Below are positions 38,186 through 47,588 of a stretch of DNA of 64,000 bases, in pieces (the stretch's first letter is position 1; every line of letters begins with the position of its first letter). Made by a program: the position numbers and the translations under genes. Under the pieces are notes generated by a model, which saw nothing but the letters and a program-made list of their open reading frames with translations, made no database searches and was not told the origin of the DNA. The stretch comes from CBDDBX01 sp965225955. GTDB taxonomy: Bacteria; Acidobacteriota; Aminicenantia; UBA2199. The DNA lies in NCBI GenBank assembly GCA_965225955.1, contig CBDDBX010000032.1, forward strand, positions 146,449 to 210,448, in the 5' to 3' direction.

Positions 38186-38739
38186 ATAATCAGAAATATT
38201 CCCTCCAAAATAGATTAAAATCTCAGGATTTGCACGAACGAACACAGACTATAGCCGACTAATACAGACTGGTATGGTTTGAGATTTTGCAGCCTAACCC
38301 TGAGTGGTTCTATGAATCTCTTCACTATCGCTTTATACATAACTGCTACCGCTTTTTATTCCAGGACTACCTGTCTTCGTTTCTCATCCTTCAAACTTAG
38401 CCGGCGCAAGCCTCATCAGCTACACTGTTTCGCTAAAACTCACCGTTTGCTGAAATAGGAGGGAAATTCTGTTTGTCTTTTAAGAACCCTGCAGGATTTA
38501 AAGATGAAGTAGCAGAATTCTCCTCTTTTTAAGGAGGAGTACCCGAGGCACGAGGGGGAGGTGGTTGCTGAGACTTAAATCGCAGGCTTCACAGTACAAA
38601 GCAAACATGCTCACTATTTGAAGCCGGAACTTAGGGAATCAGTATACTGAATCTGTATGTAACAGGCAGGAAATAAGAGGACTAGTGATAGTCTGTGACA
38701 ATAGTCAAATGAAGATTTGAAAGAGAGGAAAAGGGAAGG
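38186..38739. other. Orphan non-coding segment of different composition
   Basis: 554 bases with no credible ORF in any frame. The texture differs from the AT-rich spacers elsewhere: CCGGCGCAAGCC, then CTCCTC/GAGGAG (38520-38539), then CCGAGGCACGAGGGGGAGG. It could be remnant coding or mobile sequence, or a structured RNA. I recognise nothing specific. Confidence 0.35.
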
Positions 38740-38743
38740 CAAA

Positions 38744-38767
38744 AGCGGCGAGTTGATTGTCGCCGCT
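38744..38767 (-). terminator. Terminator of the GWxTD operon
   Basis: AGCGGCGA pairs with TCGCCGCT, 8-base loop. Read on the reverse strand it follows the last gene of the operon by 15 bases and runs into TTTT. Confidence 0.75.
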
Positions 38768-38782
38768 ATATAATGTTTTTAT

Positions 38783-39766
38783 TTACTGTTTAAGTGATGT
38801 TACCAGATCTTTAACTGAAGCTGCCTGTGGATCATTTGGAGCAAGTTTCAGGAACTTTTCAAAGAACTTTACTGCATTGGGAATGTCACCTTTATTAAGA
38901 TAAGCATATCCAAGCTTTGAATAGTACATTGGAAAATCGGGTTTCAGATTTGAAGCTATTGTGTAGAGTTTGATTGCTTCTTCAGTTTTACCTGCATTGA
39001 ACATAATTTCAGCTACATTGAAAGCAACAGCCGGATCTGTTGGAGGAGCTGCATTCATTGACAATGTATAGTATTCAGCAGCTTTGTCATACATATTTCT
39101 GGCCATAAATGCTTCACCAATACTTGCATATGTTGATGCTATCTGTTTGTTTTTATTCTGCAGGGAGGCATCTTTCTTCATACTATCAACAACCACAAGA
39201 AACTCTTTAACTGCTTCATCGTAATTCTTCATCATAAGCAGGCAGTTTGCGAGATTAATTCTGGCTTTGTAGATCTGTGGATTCTTTGTAATAAACTGTT
39301 TAAACAGCGGTAGCGCTTCAGTATAGTTCTTAGCTGAAAAGAGACTGTTGGCCTTTTTGAAAGCAGCTTTAGATTCATCATCAATTGCCATTGGATTCTT
39401 TTCTGACCCTTCCGGTGCTGCAGGAGTTCCTTTTTTCATTACTATATCCTGATAAGGATTCTTACTGGCACCTGAAAGATAGGTGTTTGCTTTTAGTGTT
39501 GCAAATCCCTCTTTTTCAAAAGTGAAAACAAAAGTGTCTTTACTAAATCCGGTAAATCCCCACTTACCTTTAGAATCACTTGTTGTATTCAGTTTGAAAT
39601 TATAGCTTGTTGATTGCATTGTAATTTTAACGCCAGCTACAGAATTACCATTCTCATCTTTTATTTTACCAACAACACGGCCACCACCACGGCCTTCCTG
39701 AGCCATCAGAGATGCTCCAAGAATTGGAATTAATGCAAGAATTATTAGAATTTTAAATTTTTTCAT
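38783..39766 (-). CDS. Exported carboxypeptidase-regulatory-like and TPR protein
   Basis: 327 residues. Signal peptide 1-22 (LGASLMAQ), then one beta-sandwich of the carboxypeptidase-regulatory type (about 28-115, VVGKIKDENGNSVAGVKITMQS), a Pro/Glu linker, then about five TPR units from residue 130 to the end (FKKANSLFSAKNYTEALPLFKQFI; YYSKLGYAYLNKGDIPNAVKFFEKFL). The N-terminal domain type is the same as in the receptors, here joined to a protein-protein interaction scaffold. Last gene of a three-gene operon with two GWxTD proteins; probably periplasmic or outer-membrane associated. Confidence 0.82.
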   Translation of the reverse strand: MKKFKILIILALIPILGASLMAQEGRGGGRVVGKIKDENGNSVAGVKITMQSTSYNFKLNTTSDSKGKWGFTGFSKDTFVFTFEKEGFATLKANTYLSGASKNPYQDIVMKKGTPAAPEGSEKNPMAIDDESKAAFKKANSLFSAKNYTEALPLFKQFITKNPQIYKARINLANCLLMMKNYDEAVKEFLVVVDSMKKDASLQNKNKQIASTYASIGEAFMARNMYDKAAEYYTLSMNAAPPTDPAVAFNVAEIMFNAGKTEEAIKLYTIASNLKPDFPMYYSKLGYAYLNKGDIPNAVKFFEKFLKLAPNDPQAASVKDLVTSLKQ

Positions 39767-39785
39767 ACTCTCTCCTGTTCTATAA

Positions 39786-40715
39786 TTATTTTACTTTTAT
39801 TACTCTGCGATATACACTTGACCCTATTGAATCCACAACAGTCAGGTCCAGCTGAGTTCCCCTGGGGTAACTCCCTATATCCAGTTTAAAATCTATTGTT
39901 TCCAGTTTATTAAGTACTTCAGCGGATGAGTTAATAACCTCTTTATTGAACTTCTTTTTACTGAATTTGCCATCCGGCAGATAAGCTACAAGATTAATTG
40001 TAAATCTGCTTTTTGCTCTGTCTCCTGCTCTGTCAAAGGATACATTACGAATATTAACAGAAACTGCAAGAGAAGGATCTGAATAGTCTGCTGCAAATTT
40101 AATCAGCTTCCCTGATACAGGCCCCTCTTTTTTGTTAAAGGTAAAGTTTTTGATTCTGTCCATGGCTGTAAGAAGTTCCATTGAAGATGCACTGAGATTG
40201 AGTCTGAATATGCCAGTACCTGATCTGTCTACAAAAACGAAACGAATTGATTCAGCTCCGGTATTATCTCTGTAGTACCACATTATTGTGTTATTAGGCA
40301 GAATTGCTTCTCCATATCGGGCTCCTGCATAATATTTTTCAACATTATTGGCAGGTCCCATTATTATATGAACCATACCTCTATCAGACTTCAGACCGGG
40401 AATTACTCCATCTCTGAAATATTTCTTCGCATGGTCGACTCTTTTGAGAATCTCTTCTTTAAAATCGTTTTCATTTTCATCTTCTGAAAAGTTACGGATT
40501 GACCAGAAACTTTCGATAAAATCTCTTCTCTGTTCAGGTGAATTCAGCTTTGAGAATATCTTTGATTCATTGCGGGTCATAAGATATCTTGCATAGAGAT
40601 AAAACTCTTCTGATTCAGGGTCCATTTTCAGTTTAGCCTTGGTTGTAGCACATGAAACCAGTAAAAGCAGTAAAACAGAAACAGCTATAGTGATAAAAGC
40701 TTTTTTCTTCATCAT
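39786..40715 (-). CDS. GWxTD-domain lipoprotein
   Basis: 309 residues. Lipoprotein signal with lipobox LLVSC (Cys about 22). Residues about 30-180 match the GWxTD domain seen in the upstream gene: a YARYLMTRNESKIFSKL start, RRDFIESFW, and GVIPGLKSDRGMVHIIMGPAN, where the name motif is degenerate (GLKSD instead of GWKTD). The C-terminal part is beta-rich. It overlaps the upstream gene by 4 bases (ATGA), so translation is coupled. Function of GWxTD proteins is not established; export and operon partners suggest a cell-envelope role. Confidence 0.8.
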   Translation of the reverse strand: MMKKKAFITIAVSVLLLLLVSCATTKAKLKMDPESEEFYLYARYLMTRNESKIFSKLNSPEQRRDFIESFWSIRNFSEDENENDFKEEILKRVDHAKKYFRDGVIPGLKSDRGMVHIIMGPANNVEKYYAGARYGEAILPNNTIMWYYRDNTGAESIRFVFVDRSGTGIFRLNLSASSMELLTAMDRIKNFTFNKKEGPVSGKLIKFAADYSDPSLAVSVNIRNVSFDRAGDRAKSRFTINLVAYLPDGKFSKKKFNKEVINSSAEVLNKLETIDFKLDIGSYPRGTQLDLTVVDSIGSSVYRRVIKVK

Positions 40716-42787
40716 TTTTTCATCTTCTCCTCAATCTGTTTAACAAGTTTCTTAATATGGGGCTGTTTTTCATGCAACTTCAGAGAAGCCCTGAGTGGTT
40801 TGATAGCGTCAGCTGGTCTTTTATCCATAAGGAGAGCTACTCCCAGAATGTTGAGAAGCTGTATGTCACTGTCATAGATCTTATTTGCCTCAAGTAGTTC
40901 AATAATTGCCTGAGGGTACATCTTCTTATTGTACAGAGCAGTTCCTTTCAGTTTATGGTATAGGAAATTGTCTGATTTTTTATCTTTAAGATGAGGTACA
41001 AGTTCAAGGATTTTGTCATGCTTTTTATCAGCAGCCAGAAAATTTATGTAGTTTTTAACTGCATCAAAAGTGTAATTACTGCTTTTAAGGGTCTCTTCAT
41101 ACATAAGAGCAGCCATATCCCGGTTATTAGTGTTCTGGTACTGCTGGGCAAGCATGAGTTTGTAGATGTAAGCTCTGGAATAGGGAAGCTTTCTCATGGC
41201 AATCGCAGGGTGAGGAAGTACTGATGTGTGGGATATAGTGAATGAAGATTCAGTGCTTTTTATTACATTGTTCCCGTTATCAATCAGTCTGTTTTCCAGT
41301 CTGTAATCTGCGGGAGGAAGAACCGGCATAGTTTCAAAAACATATCCTGTAGTTCCTGCGGGTATAGTTGTTTTGAAAGTTTTAATCAGTTTTTCATCCA
41401 GATCAAAAATTCTGGAAACTACCTGAAGATCTGTTTCTGAGCCCGCAGCCGAAGCAGAGCTGAAGAATTTCAATGGCTCTTTTTTTCCATAAACTGTAGT
41501 AGTGTCAACTTTGAAGTTATGATTCTCTGCAACAAATGCCGCTGTCGCAGGCTGATTAAACAGGCTTACATTGTATGATATCAGAGGAGTGGTTACTGTA
41601 GACTGCTGTTTGTAGTTATTGGTTTTAAGATCTTTCTCATAGTAGAATATTTCACTGTTTACTACATTTTCTACAATACATCTGAAGGCAAATTCACCTG
41701 GAACTACAGGGAATGTATCAGTCAGAATCAGACCATTGGCAATTCTTGAATTGAGTTCTTCTTTAGTGTAATAGGCTGAAAAGTTTTTGTTATATTTAAA
41801 TATTGTAGATTTTTTATCAGAAAGAAGAATAGTCATGTTGAAACTGTAGTAGAACTTGTCATTATCTTCTGAATAATCAACTGACACATGTTCAGGCCTT
41901 ACTGCTACATGTATGAAATTCATTCCCAGTTTTTTGTTATAAATCTGTTTAACATCTGTCTGGCAGTTAATGTAGTTAGTGAAAGATTTGATATCTACAA
42001 CACCTTTGTATGCCAGGAAGTTACGGGCATATGTTGCTTTGATTTTTTTCTTTGGCTGCTCATATATTTTTGACATAAGAATAGGCGACTGGAGAGATGG
42101 AGTGTAATTATAAAGCTTCTCACCAGGTATCATTGAAAAAGCAGCTTCAGCAACTTCTGATTCATGTTCAGCAAGTTTTTCATAGACCTGAGCATTATCA
42201 TTAAGGTCAATAGAACCTGCTATAACTCTCAGAAGTTCTCCAGGCTGTACAACTCCGGGGGTAAATAGTTTGTACTGACCTGCACCGTGAGGTTTGTAGA
42301 AAGATACTCTGTATGCTGTTGGTAAACCTGTTTCCAGTGAGCCGTAGTAGTTCCAGGTCAGAAAGGGGTAGATGTTGTTTGATGATTTAACTTCCTGCTG
42401 GCTCACAGGTTCTCCCAGAAGTATGTAAATTCTTCCACGGTCTGTTTTCCACCCTGGAATAGGAGAGCCGTATTTAAATCTCTTGTTTGCAAAGTTGAAC
42501 CTTTTCATGTGTTCATCTTTGTATTCATTCTGAGGAGTCCCTTTAGAAGGGTCTCTCTGTTTCCAGAACATATTTATAAAAATATCTCTGTCACGGTTAT
42601 TGGTTAATTTCAGAAAAGTTTCCCTTTCGTCTTTTGTTGAAATATATGCTGTTACATTGAGCCATTTCCTATATTTGGGATCTAACTTTTTTATTAGTTT
42701 TCTCTTTGAAGTTTTTGCTTCTGCAGAAACTGTAAAAAATAGCATCAATACAACGATAAACAGGTTTAAAATTTTACTCTTTTTCAT
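40712..42787 (-). CDS. GWxTD-domain and TPR protein
   Basis: 691 residues with a signal peptide (to about 24, VSAEAK). An N-terminal GWxTD domain contains DRDIFINMFWKQRDPSKGTP and the exact motif PGWKTDRGRIYILLGEP (about residues 103-119). A long beta-rich middle (about 200-540) follows, then TPR-like helices from about 545 to the end (YKLMLAQQYQNTNNRDMAALMYEETL; LNILGVALLMDKRPADAIKPL). First gene of the operon, divergent from the TPR gene at 43035. GWxTD proteins are frequent in Acidobacteriota and related groups; their substrate is unknown. Confidence 0.83.
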   Translation of the reverse strand: MKKSKILNLFIVVLMLFFTVSAEAKTSKRKLIKKLDPKYRKWLNVTAYISTKDERETFLKLTNNRDRDIFINMFWKQRDPSKGTPQNEYKDEHMKRFNFANKRFKYGSPIPGWKTDRGRIYILLGEPVSQQEVKSSNNIYPFLTWNYYGSLETGLPTAYRVSFYKPHGAGQYKLFTPGVVQPGELLRVIAGSIDLNDNAQVYEKLAEHESEVAEAAFSMIPGEKLYNYTPSLQSPILMSKIYEQPKKKIKATYARNFLAYKGVVDIKSFTNYINCQTDVKQIYNKKLGMNFIHVAVRPEHVSVDYSEDNDKFYYSFNMTILLSDKKSTIFKYNKNFSAYYTKEELNSRIANGLILTDTFPVVPGEFAFRCIVENVVNSEIFYYEKDLKTNNYKQQSTVTTPLISYNVSLFNQPATAAFVAENHNFKVDTTTVYGKKEPLKFFSSASAAGSETDLQVVSRIFDLDEKLIKTFKTTIPAGTTGYVFETMPVLPPADYRLENRLIDNGNNVIKSTESSFTISHTSVLPHPAIAMRKLPYSRAYIYKLMLAQQYQNTNNRDMAALMYEETLKSSNYTFDAVKNYINFLAADKKHDKILELVPHLKDKKSDNFLYHKLKGTALYNKKMYPQAIIELLEANKIYDSDIQLLNILGVALLMDKRPADAIKPLRASLKLHEKQPHIKKLVKQIEEKMKK

Positions 42788-42931
42788 ATAAATTCCTCTT
42801 GTTCTATATGTTATAAATTATAGTGGATTTATAGTAAAAGTCAAAGAATATAAGGTCTGTCCGGCTATATGGATATATTGTTCGCGATTCTGTAATTTTT
42901 TGCATAAAAAAATAATATTAATGCCTCAGTC

Positions 42932-42949
42932 TCCGGTAAAAATACCGGA
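42932..42949. other. Short dyad in the divergent promoter region
   Basis: TCCGGTA, AAAA loop, TACCGGA, between two divergent operons. It may be an operator or the remains of a terminator. Confidence 0.35.
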
Positions 42950-43034
42950 TAGTTCTTTATTATTTGACCTTTAGTAGTATTTGGCTATGAAAAGTGATAC
43001 AATTTTTCAGATACTATTTATTAAGGAGAGTGGA

Positions 43035-44132
43035 ATGCTAAAAAAATTACTTATTATTCTTTTTATTACAGCGTTTCTTTTTCAAGGTGCGGCATCACTT
43101 GATGCAGCTGTAGATGCTAAAACAGCAAAGAAAGTTTCCAAACTTATGGTTAAAGGAAATAAAGCATTTAACAAAAAAAATCTTGAGAAAGCTTATAAAT
43201 ATTTCAGTGAAGCTTTAAAGCTTGATCCTTCATATGCTCAGGCAAATTTTGCAGTTGGTAATCTCTTCTATGCAAAGAAGCAGTTTATGAAAGCTCTTGA
43301 AATGTATAAAAAAACAGTTGAACTTGATAAGAACTATGCGAAAGGTGTTTCTGCATATTCAAGACTTCTTTTTCAGAAAGCGATTTCTCATCTGAGAAAG
43401 AAAGAAACTGCTAAAGGAAATGCTGACTTCAAAACTCTTGCAGGTATTCACGGCCTTGAGAATGTTGAACCAAAAATTTACACAGATGCTTGCTACAACG
43501 TTGGTGTAAATGCTTATAACAACAAGAATTTTGATGAATCAGTTATGTATCTTGAAAAACTGATCGGAATCAAAGATGTTAAGACTAAATCACTTAAACT
43601 TCATAACTCTTCAATCTACCTTCTGGGTATGAACTTTACTCAGCTAAAGAAAACTGATAAGGGTAATGAGTACTTCAAACAGTACGTTAAACTTACAAGT
43701 GAAGATCCAAAAGATCCTTATGCACCTGTTGCTCTCTACCTTGTAACAAAAAGTGATTTTGATAAGCTGAACAAAAGAGTAGATGCTGTTAAAAAAGCTG
43801 ATGAAGAAGAAAGCAAAAAGAAGAAGAAAAACAGAAGAAAAAAGAAAAAAGGCCCTGGCCTCAGAGATAAAATTGCTGCAGAAGCAAAAAAAGATCTTCA
43901 TATTCTGAAAGATCTACAGAAAATTGTTAAGCTCAAAGCAGATTTCGAAGATGCTTATCTGATGCTTGGTAACATGTACTATCTTCTTAACAATCTTGAG
44001 AAGAGTGCTGAAACTTATAACCACCTGGTTGTAAATTTCCCATCATCTGAAAATGGTGCTTCATATAAAGCATTTCTTGCTGATCTTAAGAAAGAGATGA
44101 GTGACAAAGCAAAGAAGAAAAAAAGAAAATAG
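43035..44132 (+). CDS. Exported TPR protein with a Lys/Arg-rich segment
   Basis: 365 residues from the ATG after AAGGAGAG; a longer frame from TTG 42981 would put 18 residues before the signal peptide (MLKKLLIILFITAFLFQGAAS). TPR units lie at about 37-105 (GNKAFNKKNLEKAYKYFSEALKLDPSYAQA), 150-230 and 300-340. Between them, at about residues 254-275, is a highly basic stretch of about 20 Lys/Arg after EEESKK, and the C-terminus ends KKKKRK. The basic blocks could bind polyanions such as LPS or nucleic acid. Divergent from the GWxTD operon and similar in style, so it is possibly functionally linked. Confidence 0.75.
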   Translation: MLKKLLIILFITAFLFQGAASLDAAVDAKTAKKVSKLMVKGNKAFNKKNLEKAYKYFSEALKLDPSYAQANFAVGNLFYAKKQFMKALEMYKKTVELDKNYAKGVSAYSRLLFQKAISHLRKKETAKGNADFKTLAGIHGLENVEPKIYTDACYNVGVNAYNNKNFDESVMYLEKLIGIKDVKTKSLKLHNSSIYLLGMNFTQLKKTDKGNEYFKQYVKLTSEDPKDPYAPVALYLVTKSDFDKLNKRVDAVKKADEEESKKKKKNRRKKKKGPGLRDKIAAEAKKDLHILKDLQKIVKLKADFEDAYLMLGNMYYLLNNLEKSAETYNHLVVNFPSSENGASYKAFLADLKKEMSDKAKKKKRK

Positions 44133-44150
44133 TTAAATTTTAATATTCAT

Positions 44151-44176
44151 GGGGGCTGTTGGAGCCCCCTGTTTTT
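44151..44176 (+). terminator. Intrinsic terminator after the TPR gene
   Basis: GGGGGCT pairs with AGCCCCC (7 bp, 5-base loop), followed by TGTTTTT. The next gene starts 11 bases later, so read-through or a weak separate promoter must serve it. Confidence 0.8.
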
Positions 44177-44186
44177 CAATGAGAAT

Positions 44187-44495
44187 ATGGAAAAAGAAGT
44201 AATAACAATTGTTGAAAAATTCATAAAAAGACTTGAGGGGAATTTTGATCTTAAAAAGGTCATTATCTATGGGGAAGCTCTTATTGCGCCAATGAAAATG
44301 ATTGACAGTATAGATGTTGCTGTAATCGTGAATAGCCTGGAAGAAGATTATGTTCAGGATAAGCTGGAAATGATTCAGGTTGCTGAGCAGATTGATTGCA
44401 GACTCGATATTGAGCTTATAGATAAAAATTCTGATGATCCTGTGGAATTTGTAGATGAGCTTCTGATAAGAGGCCATGTTATATATTCAGAGTAA
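44187..44495 (+). CDS. Small MNT-like nucleotidyltransferase-fold protein, catalytic motif degraded
   Basis: 102 residues. The pattern KKVIIYGEALIAPMKMIDSIDVAVIV resembles the minimal nucleotidyltransferase core (LFGSxARG then DSDIDLLV). The usual Gly-Ser is Gly-Glu, and one Asp of the DxD pair is Ile-Asp only, though LDIELID could give a third acidic strand. No HEPN partner gene lies next to it, so it is not an ordinary MNT/HEPN toxin pair. The ribosome site is weak (GAGAAT). Assignment rests on fold pattern only; it may be an unrelated small protein. Confidence 0.5.
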   Translation: MEKEVITIVEKFIKRLEGNFDLKKVIIYGEALIAPMKMIDSIDVAVIVNSLEEDYVQDKLEMIQVAEQIDCRLDIELIDKNSDDPVEFVDELLIRGHVIYSE

Positions 44496-44608
44496 ACGGG
44501 ATTGTTCTGCTGACTGTCAGTAGCGAAGACTCTCTGATAATCTTCGTTAAAGCAAAATAATAAAAAAAATTTATTGATTAGGTTTGTTTGGTATTGTATA
44601 CTGGGCAA

Positions 44609-46186
44609 ATGAAAACAATAATTTTGTGTACAATCGTACTCTCTTTTTTTTTCACATCTGATTTCTTATGTGCTACTACTGATTTGTCGGTTCTTGTACG
44701 CAAAGCTTCAGATGCTGTTGGACTTGTTATCACGGCAGACAAGAAAAAAAATGTTGGTTATGGATCTGGATATTTTATTAGTACTGATGGAGATTTCGTA
44801 ACTAATTATCATGTAGTTGATAAAGCAGAAACAGTTATTGTTAAGTTTCCCAACGAAAAAATTTACAGGGTAAAAGAGATAATAGGGATAGATAAAACCA
44901 AAGATATAGCTATCCTGAAACTAAATACCGATGGAGAGAGTGTAAGTTTTATAAGGATGTCCAAACGGGTGCCTGAACTTGGGGAGAGAATCTTTGTTAT
45001 GGGAAACCCTATGGGGCTTGAACAGACTGTGTCTGATGGAATTGTCTCTTCTGTAAGGGATTATAAAGGGTTCAAATTTATTCAGATGACAGCTCGAATA
45101 TCACCTGGATCAAGTGGTGGACCAGTTATGAATATGGATGGTGATGTTGTTGGCATAGCAACTCTTTATGTTAAAAAAGGTCAGAATCTGAATTTTGCGG
45201 TATCAGTTGAAGAGGTAATGAAGCTTCTTGAGAAGGTTGATAAACCATATTGTAACAATTTTAATGATGCTCTCTACCTAGTAAAGAAATACTACTATGT
45301 GAACGATTATGTTTCAGCCAGAAAGTACATAGACATGGCCCTTGAGTTTGATCCTAAAGGCAAAGGATTGTATAAGTTTTTTGCAAAAATACTTGATTCA
45401 AAACAGAATCAGGAACTTGTGTATTTATGGTCCGAAAGTATTAAAAACAAGCACTCAAACTATTTATCAGAACTTATCTTTGAGATGAGTAGTATGGAAA
45501 TGGGAATGATTGCGGCAAAAAAAGAGAAATATGTTGAGGCTGTTAAGTATTTAACTAATATAAAAATACCTTTTGGTAAGGAAGAAGATGATAGTCGGTT
45601 TAGTAAAAAGAACAGAAGCAGAGTCTATAATGTACTGGCTTATAGCTATTATCAGACTAAAAAATATGAAGAGTCTGCAAAATGGTATAACTATTATCTT
45701 TCTGGTGAAAGCCTTGGAAATCAGATGGATTTCCTCGCATACGGTCATCTGGGATTCATATGTTTTAAATTAGAAAAGTACAGCGATGCTGTTAATTTTC
45801 TGAAAAAAGCTCTCAGGTATACAGTAGATGATCAGTCAAGGATTCAGTTAAGATCCAGATTGCTGACTATGATAGTTGATATAAAATTCAGAATTATGAA
45901 ACCACGGGTGAAGTGGCTTGAAGAAAAGAGCGATAGTAAATCTGTGAATAAGCTTAAGGCAATATTTCTGAAAGAGAAGAAATATATAAGAGACAGACTT
46001 AAAGAAGCAGTAAGTTTATGGCCTGAAAATCAAAGTGCCTGGGAACTACTTGGAAAGTACAGATTTTATACCGGAGAATATGAGACTGCTCTAAAGATCT
46101 TTTACAAATTGCTTAACGATGCTGAAGATAGTAAAAAGATCAGATTTCAGCAGTTCATTGATATTATCAGAAGTAGATTGAAATAA
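44609..46186 (+). CDS. Exported trypsin-like serine protease with C-terminal TPRs
   Basis: 525 residues from ATG 44609 (an upstream TTG adds 7 residues). Signal peptide to about 21, then an HtrA/Deg-like protease domain (about 25-205) with an intact triad: His68 in TNYHVV, Asp99 in TKDIAIL and Ser169 in SPGSSGGPV. Instead of the PDZ domains usual in DegP/HtrA, the rest (about 215-525) is helical TPR-type (YLVKKYYYVNDYVSARKYIDMALEFDP; YGHLGFICFKLEKYSDAVNFLKKAL). Likely a periplasmic protease whose TPRs choose partners or substrates. Confidence 0.85.
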   Translation: MKTIILCTIVLSFFFTSDFLCATTDLSVLVRKASDAVGLVITADKKKNVGYGSGYFISTDGDFVTNYHVVDKAETVIVKFPNEKIYRVKEIIGIDKTKDIAILKLNTDGESVSFIRMSKRVPELGERIFVMGNPMGLEQTVSDGIVSSVRDYKGFKFIQMTARISPGSSGGPVMNMDGDVVGIATLYVKKGQNLNFAVSVEEVMKLLEKVDKPYCNNFNDALYLVKKYYYVNDYVSARKYIDMALEFDPKGKGLYKFFAKILDSKQNQELVYLWSESIKNKHSNYLSELIFEMSSMEMGMIAAKKEKYVEAVKYLTNIKIPFGKEEDDSRFSKKNRSRVYNVLAYSYYQTKKYEESAKWYNYYLSGESLGNQMDFLAYGHLGFICFKLEKYSDAVNFLKKALRYTVDDQSRIQLRSRLLTMIVDIKFRIMKPRVKWLEEKSDSKSVNKLKAIFLKEKKYIRDRLKEAVSLWPENQSAWELLGKYRFYTGEYETALKIFYKLLNDAEDSKKIRFQQFIDIIRSRLK

Positions 46187-46241
46187 GAATAATCGATTAA
46201 AACTGGTTGCTTCGGTAGATAAGATAACATAAAATTTACTG

Positions 46242-47540
46242 ATGGAAGATAATCAGTTTGAAATTCCCCGGATACCACTGGCAGAGAGGGTAAGGCCTGA
46301 GCAGTTGAATGAATTTTCAGGTCAGGATGCTCTTTTAGGGCAGAATAAGCCTTTAAGGCGGATGATTGAGAATGATACTCTCAGTTCTTTCATCTTATGG
46401 GGCCCCCCGGGGACAGGTAAAACAACGATAGCAAGAATCATTTCGAAAGCTACAGGTTCAGATTTTCATAAACTGAATGCAGTTTCCTCAGGGGTTAAGG
46501 ATGTCAGAGCTGTAATTGATCTGGCTCAGAAAAACCGTTTTTTTAAGAAAAGAACAATACTTTTTATAGATGAGATTCACAGATTCAATAAGTCCCAGCA
46601 GGATGCTCTTCTGGCATCTGTGGAATCGGGAGATATAATTCTTATAGGAGCAACAACAGAGAATCCCTCTTTTGAAGTTATACCGGCATTGAGATCCAGA
46701 GCACGTGTATTTGTACTACAGGAACTTGGTAAAGAGGCTCTTAATAATATTCTGGATTTTGCTATTAACAGGGATGAATTCCTGCAGAAGCTGGAAATTG
46801 AAGAGGTTGACAGGGATTTTCTTATGCTGCTTTCAGGAGGAGATGCGAGACGTCTTCTCACCATCTTTGAAGCTGCAGTAATCCACTGCTACAATCAGGG
46901 GCCTCTGAAAATAGATCAGACTGTTCTTGAGCAGGTTGTGCAGAAAAGAAATGTTAACTACGACAAAGATGGTGAAGAGCACTACAATGTTATTTCTGCT
47001 TTTATAAAGAGTGTAAGAGGAAGTGATCCTGATGGTGCTCTATACTGGATGGCCAGAATGATAGAAGGAGGAGAGGATCCTCTGTTTATTGCCAGGCGTC
47101 TTATAATTCTTGCATCTGAAGATATAGGAAATGCAGCTCCCAATGGTCTTATTCTGGCAGAATCCGCTTTTAGTGCAGTGGAGAAGATAGGTATGCCTGA
47201 AGGTAGAATTATTCTGGCCCAGTGTGCCACCTATCTTGCGACAGCTCCAAAGAGTAATGCGGCATATATGGGAATTGATGCAGCTCTTGAAGATGTCAGG
47301 AAGTATGAGCATTATGGAGTACCTATGCATATAAGAAATGCTCCAACAAAACTTATGAAGGAGATTGGGTATCATAAGGGGTATAAATATCCTCACGACT
47401 ACCCTGGAGCCTTTATTGAAGAGAATTATCTACCAGAAGAACTCAAAGAGAGACAGTACTATTATCCTAAACCTCTGGGGCATGAGAAAACAATTCTTGA
47501 AAGAATGAAGCTTCTGTGGCAGAAGCTCAAGAAATATTAA
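46242..47540 (+). CDS. rarA: Replication-associated recombination protein A (RarA/MgsA)
   Basis: AAA+ ATPase of the clamp-loader clade acting at stalled replication forks. 432 residues: PLAERVRPEQLNEFSGQDALLG at the start, Walker A GPPGTGKT (54-61), Walker B LFIDEIHRFNKSQQD (about 107-121), sensor ATTENPSFEV and SGGDARRLL. The C-terminal part is the RarA tetramerisation region, with ASEDIGNA and YKYPHDYPG. Length and motifs are typical. Start ATG has little ribosome site; 55 bases separate it from the protease gene. Confidence 0.95.
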   Translation: MEDNQFEIPRIPLAERVRPEQLNEFSGQDALLGQNKPLRRMIENDTLSSFILWGPPGTGKTTIARIISKATGSDFHKLNAVSSGVKDVRAVIDLAQKNRFFKKRTILFIDEIHRFNKSQQDALLASVESGDIILIGATTENPSFEVIPALRSRARVFVLQELGKEALNNILDFAINRDEFLQKLEIEEVDRDFLMLLSGGDARRLLTIFEAAVIHCYNQGPLKIDQTVLEQVVQKRNVNYDKDGEEHYNVISAFIKSVRGSDPDGALYWMARMIEGGEDPLFIARRLIILASEDIGNAAPNGLILAESAFSAVEKIGMPEGRIILAQCATYLATAPKSNAAYMGIDAALEDVRKYEHYGVPMHIRNAPTKLMKEIGYHKGYKYPHDYPGAFIEENYLPEELKERQYYYPKPLGHEKTILERMKLLWQKLKKY

Positions 47541-47588
47541 AATTGACCAATCAAAGATATGATTCGTATCGATTTGTTGTAAATGTGG

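Noticed and set aside
38520..38560. Endonuclease or transposase remnant
   Set aside because: The GGAGGAGT/GGGGGAGG texture is suggestive of degenerate repeats, but no reading frame supports a named family.
44187..44495. MNT/HEPN toxin-antitoxin pair
   Set aside because: There is no HEPN gene on either side and the MNT motif is degraded.
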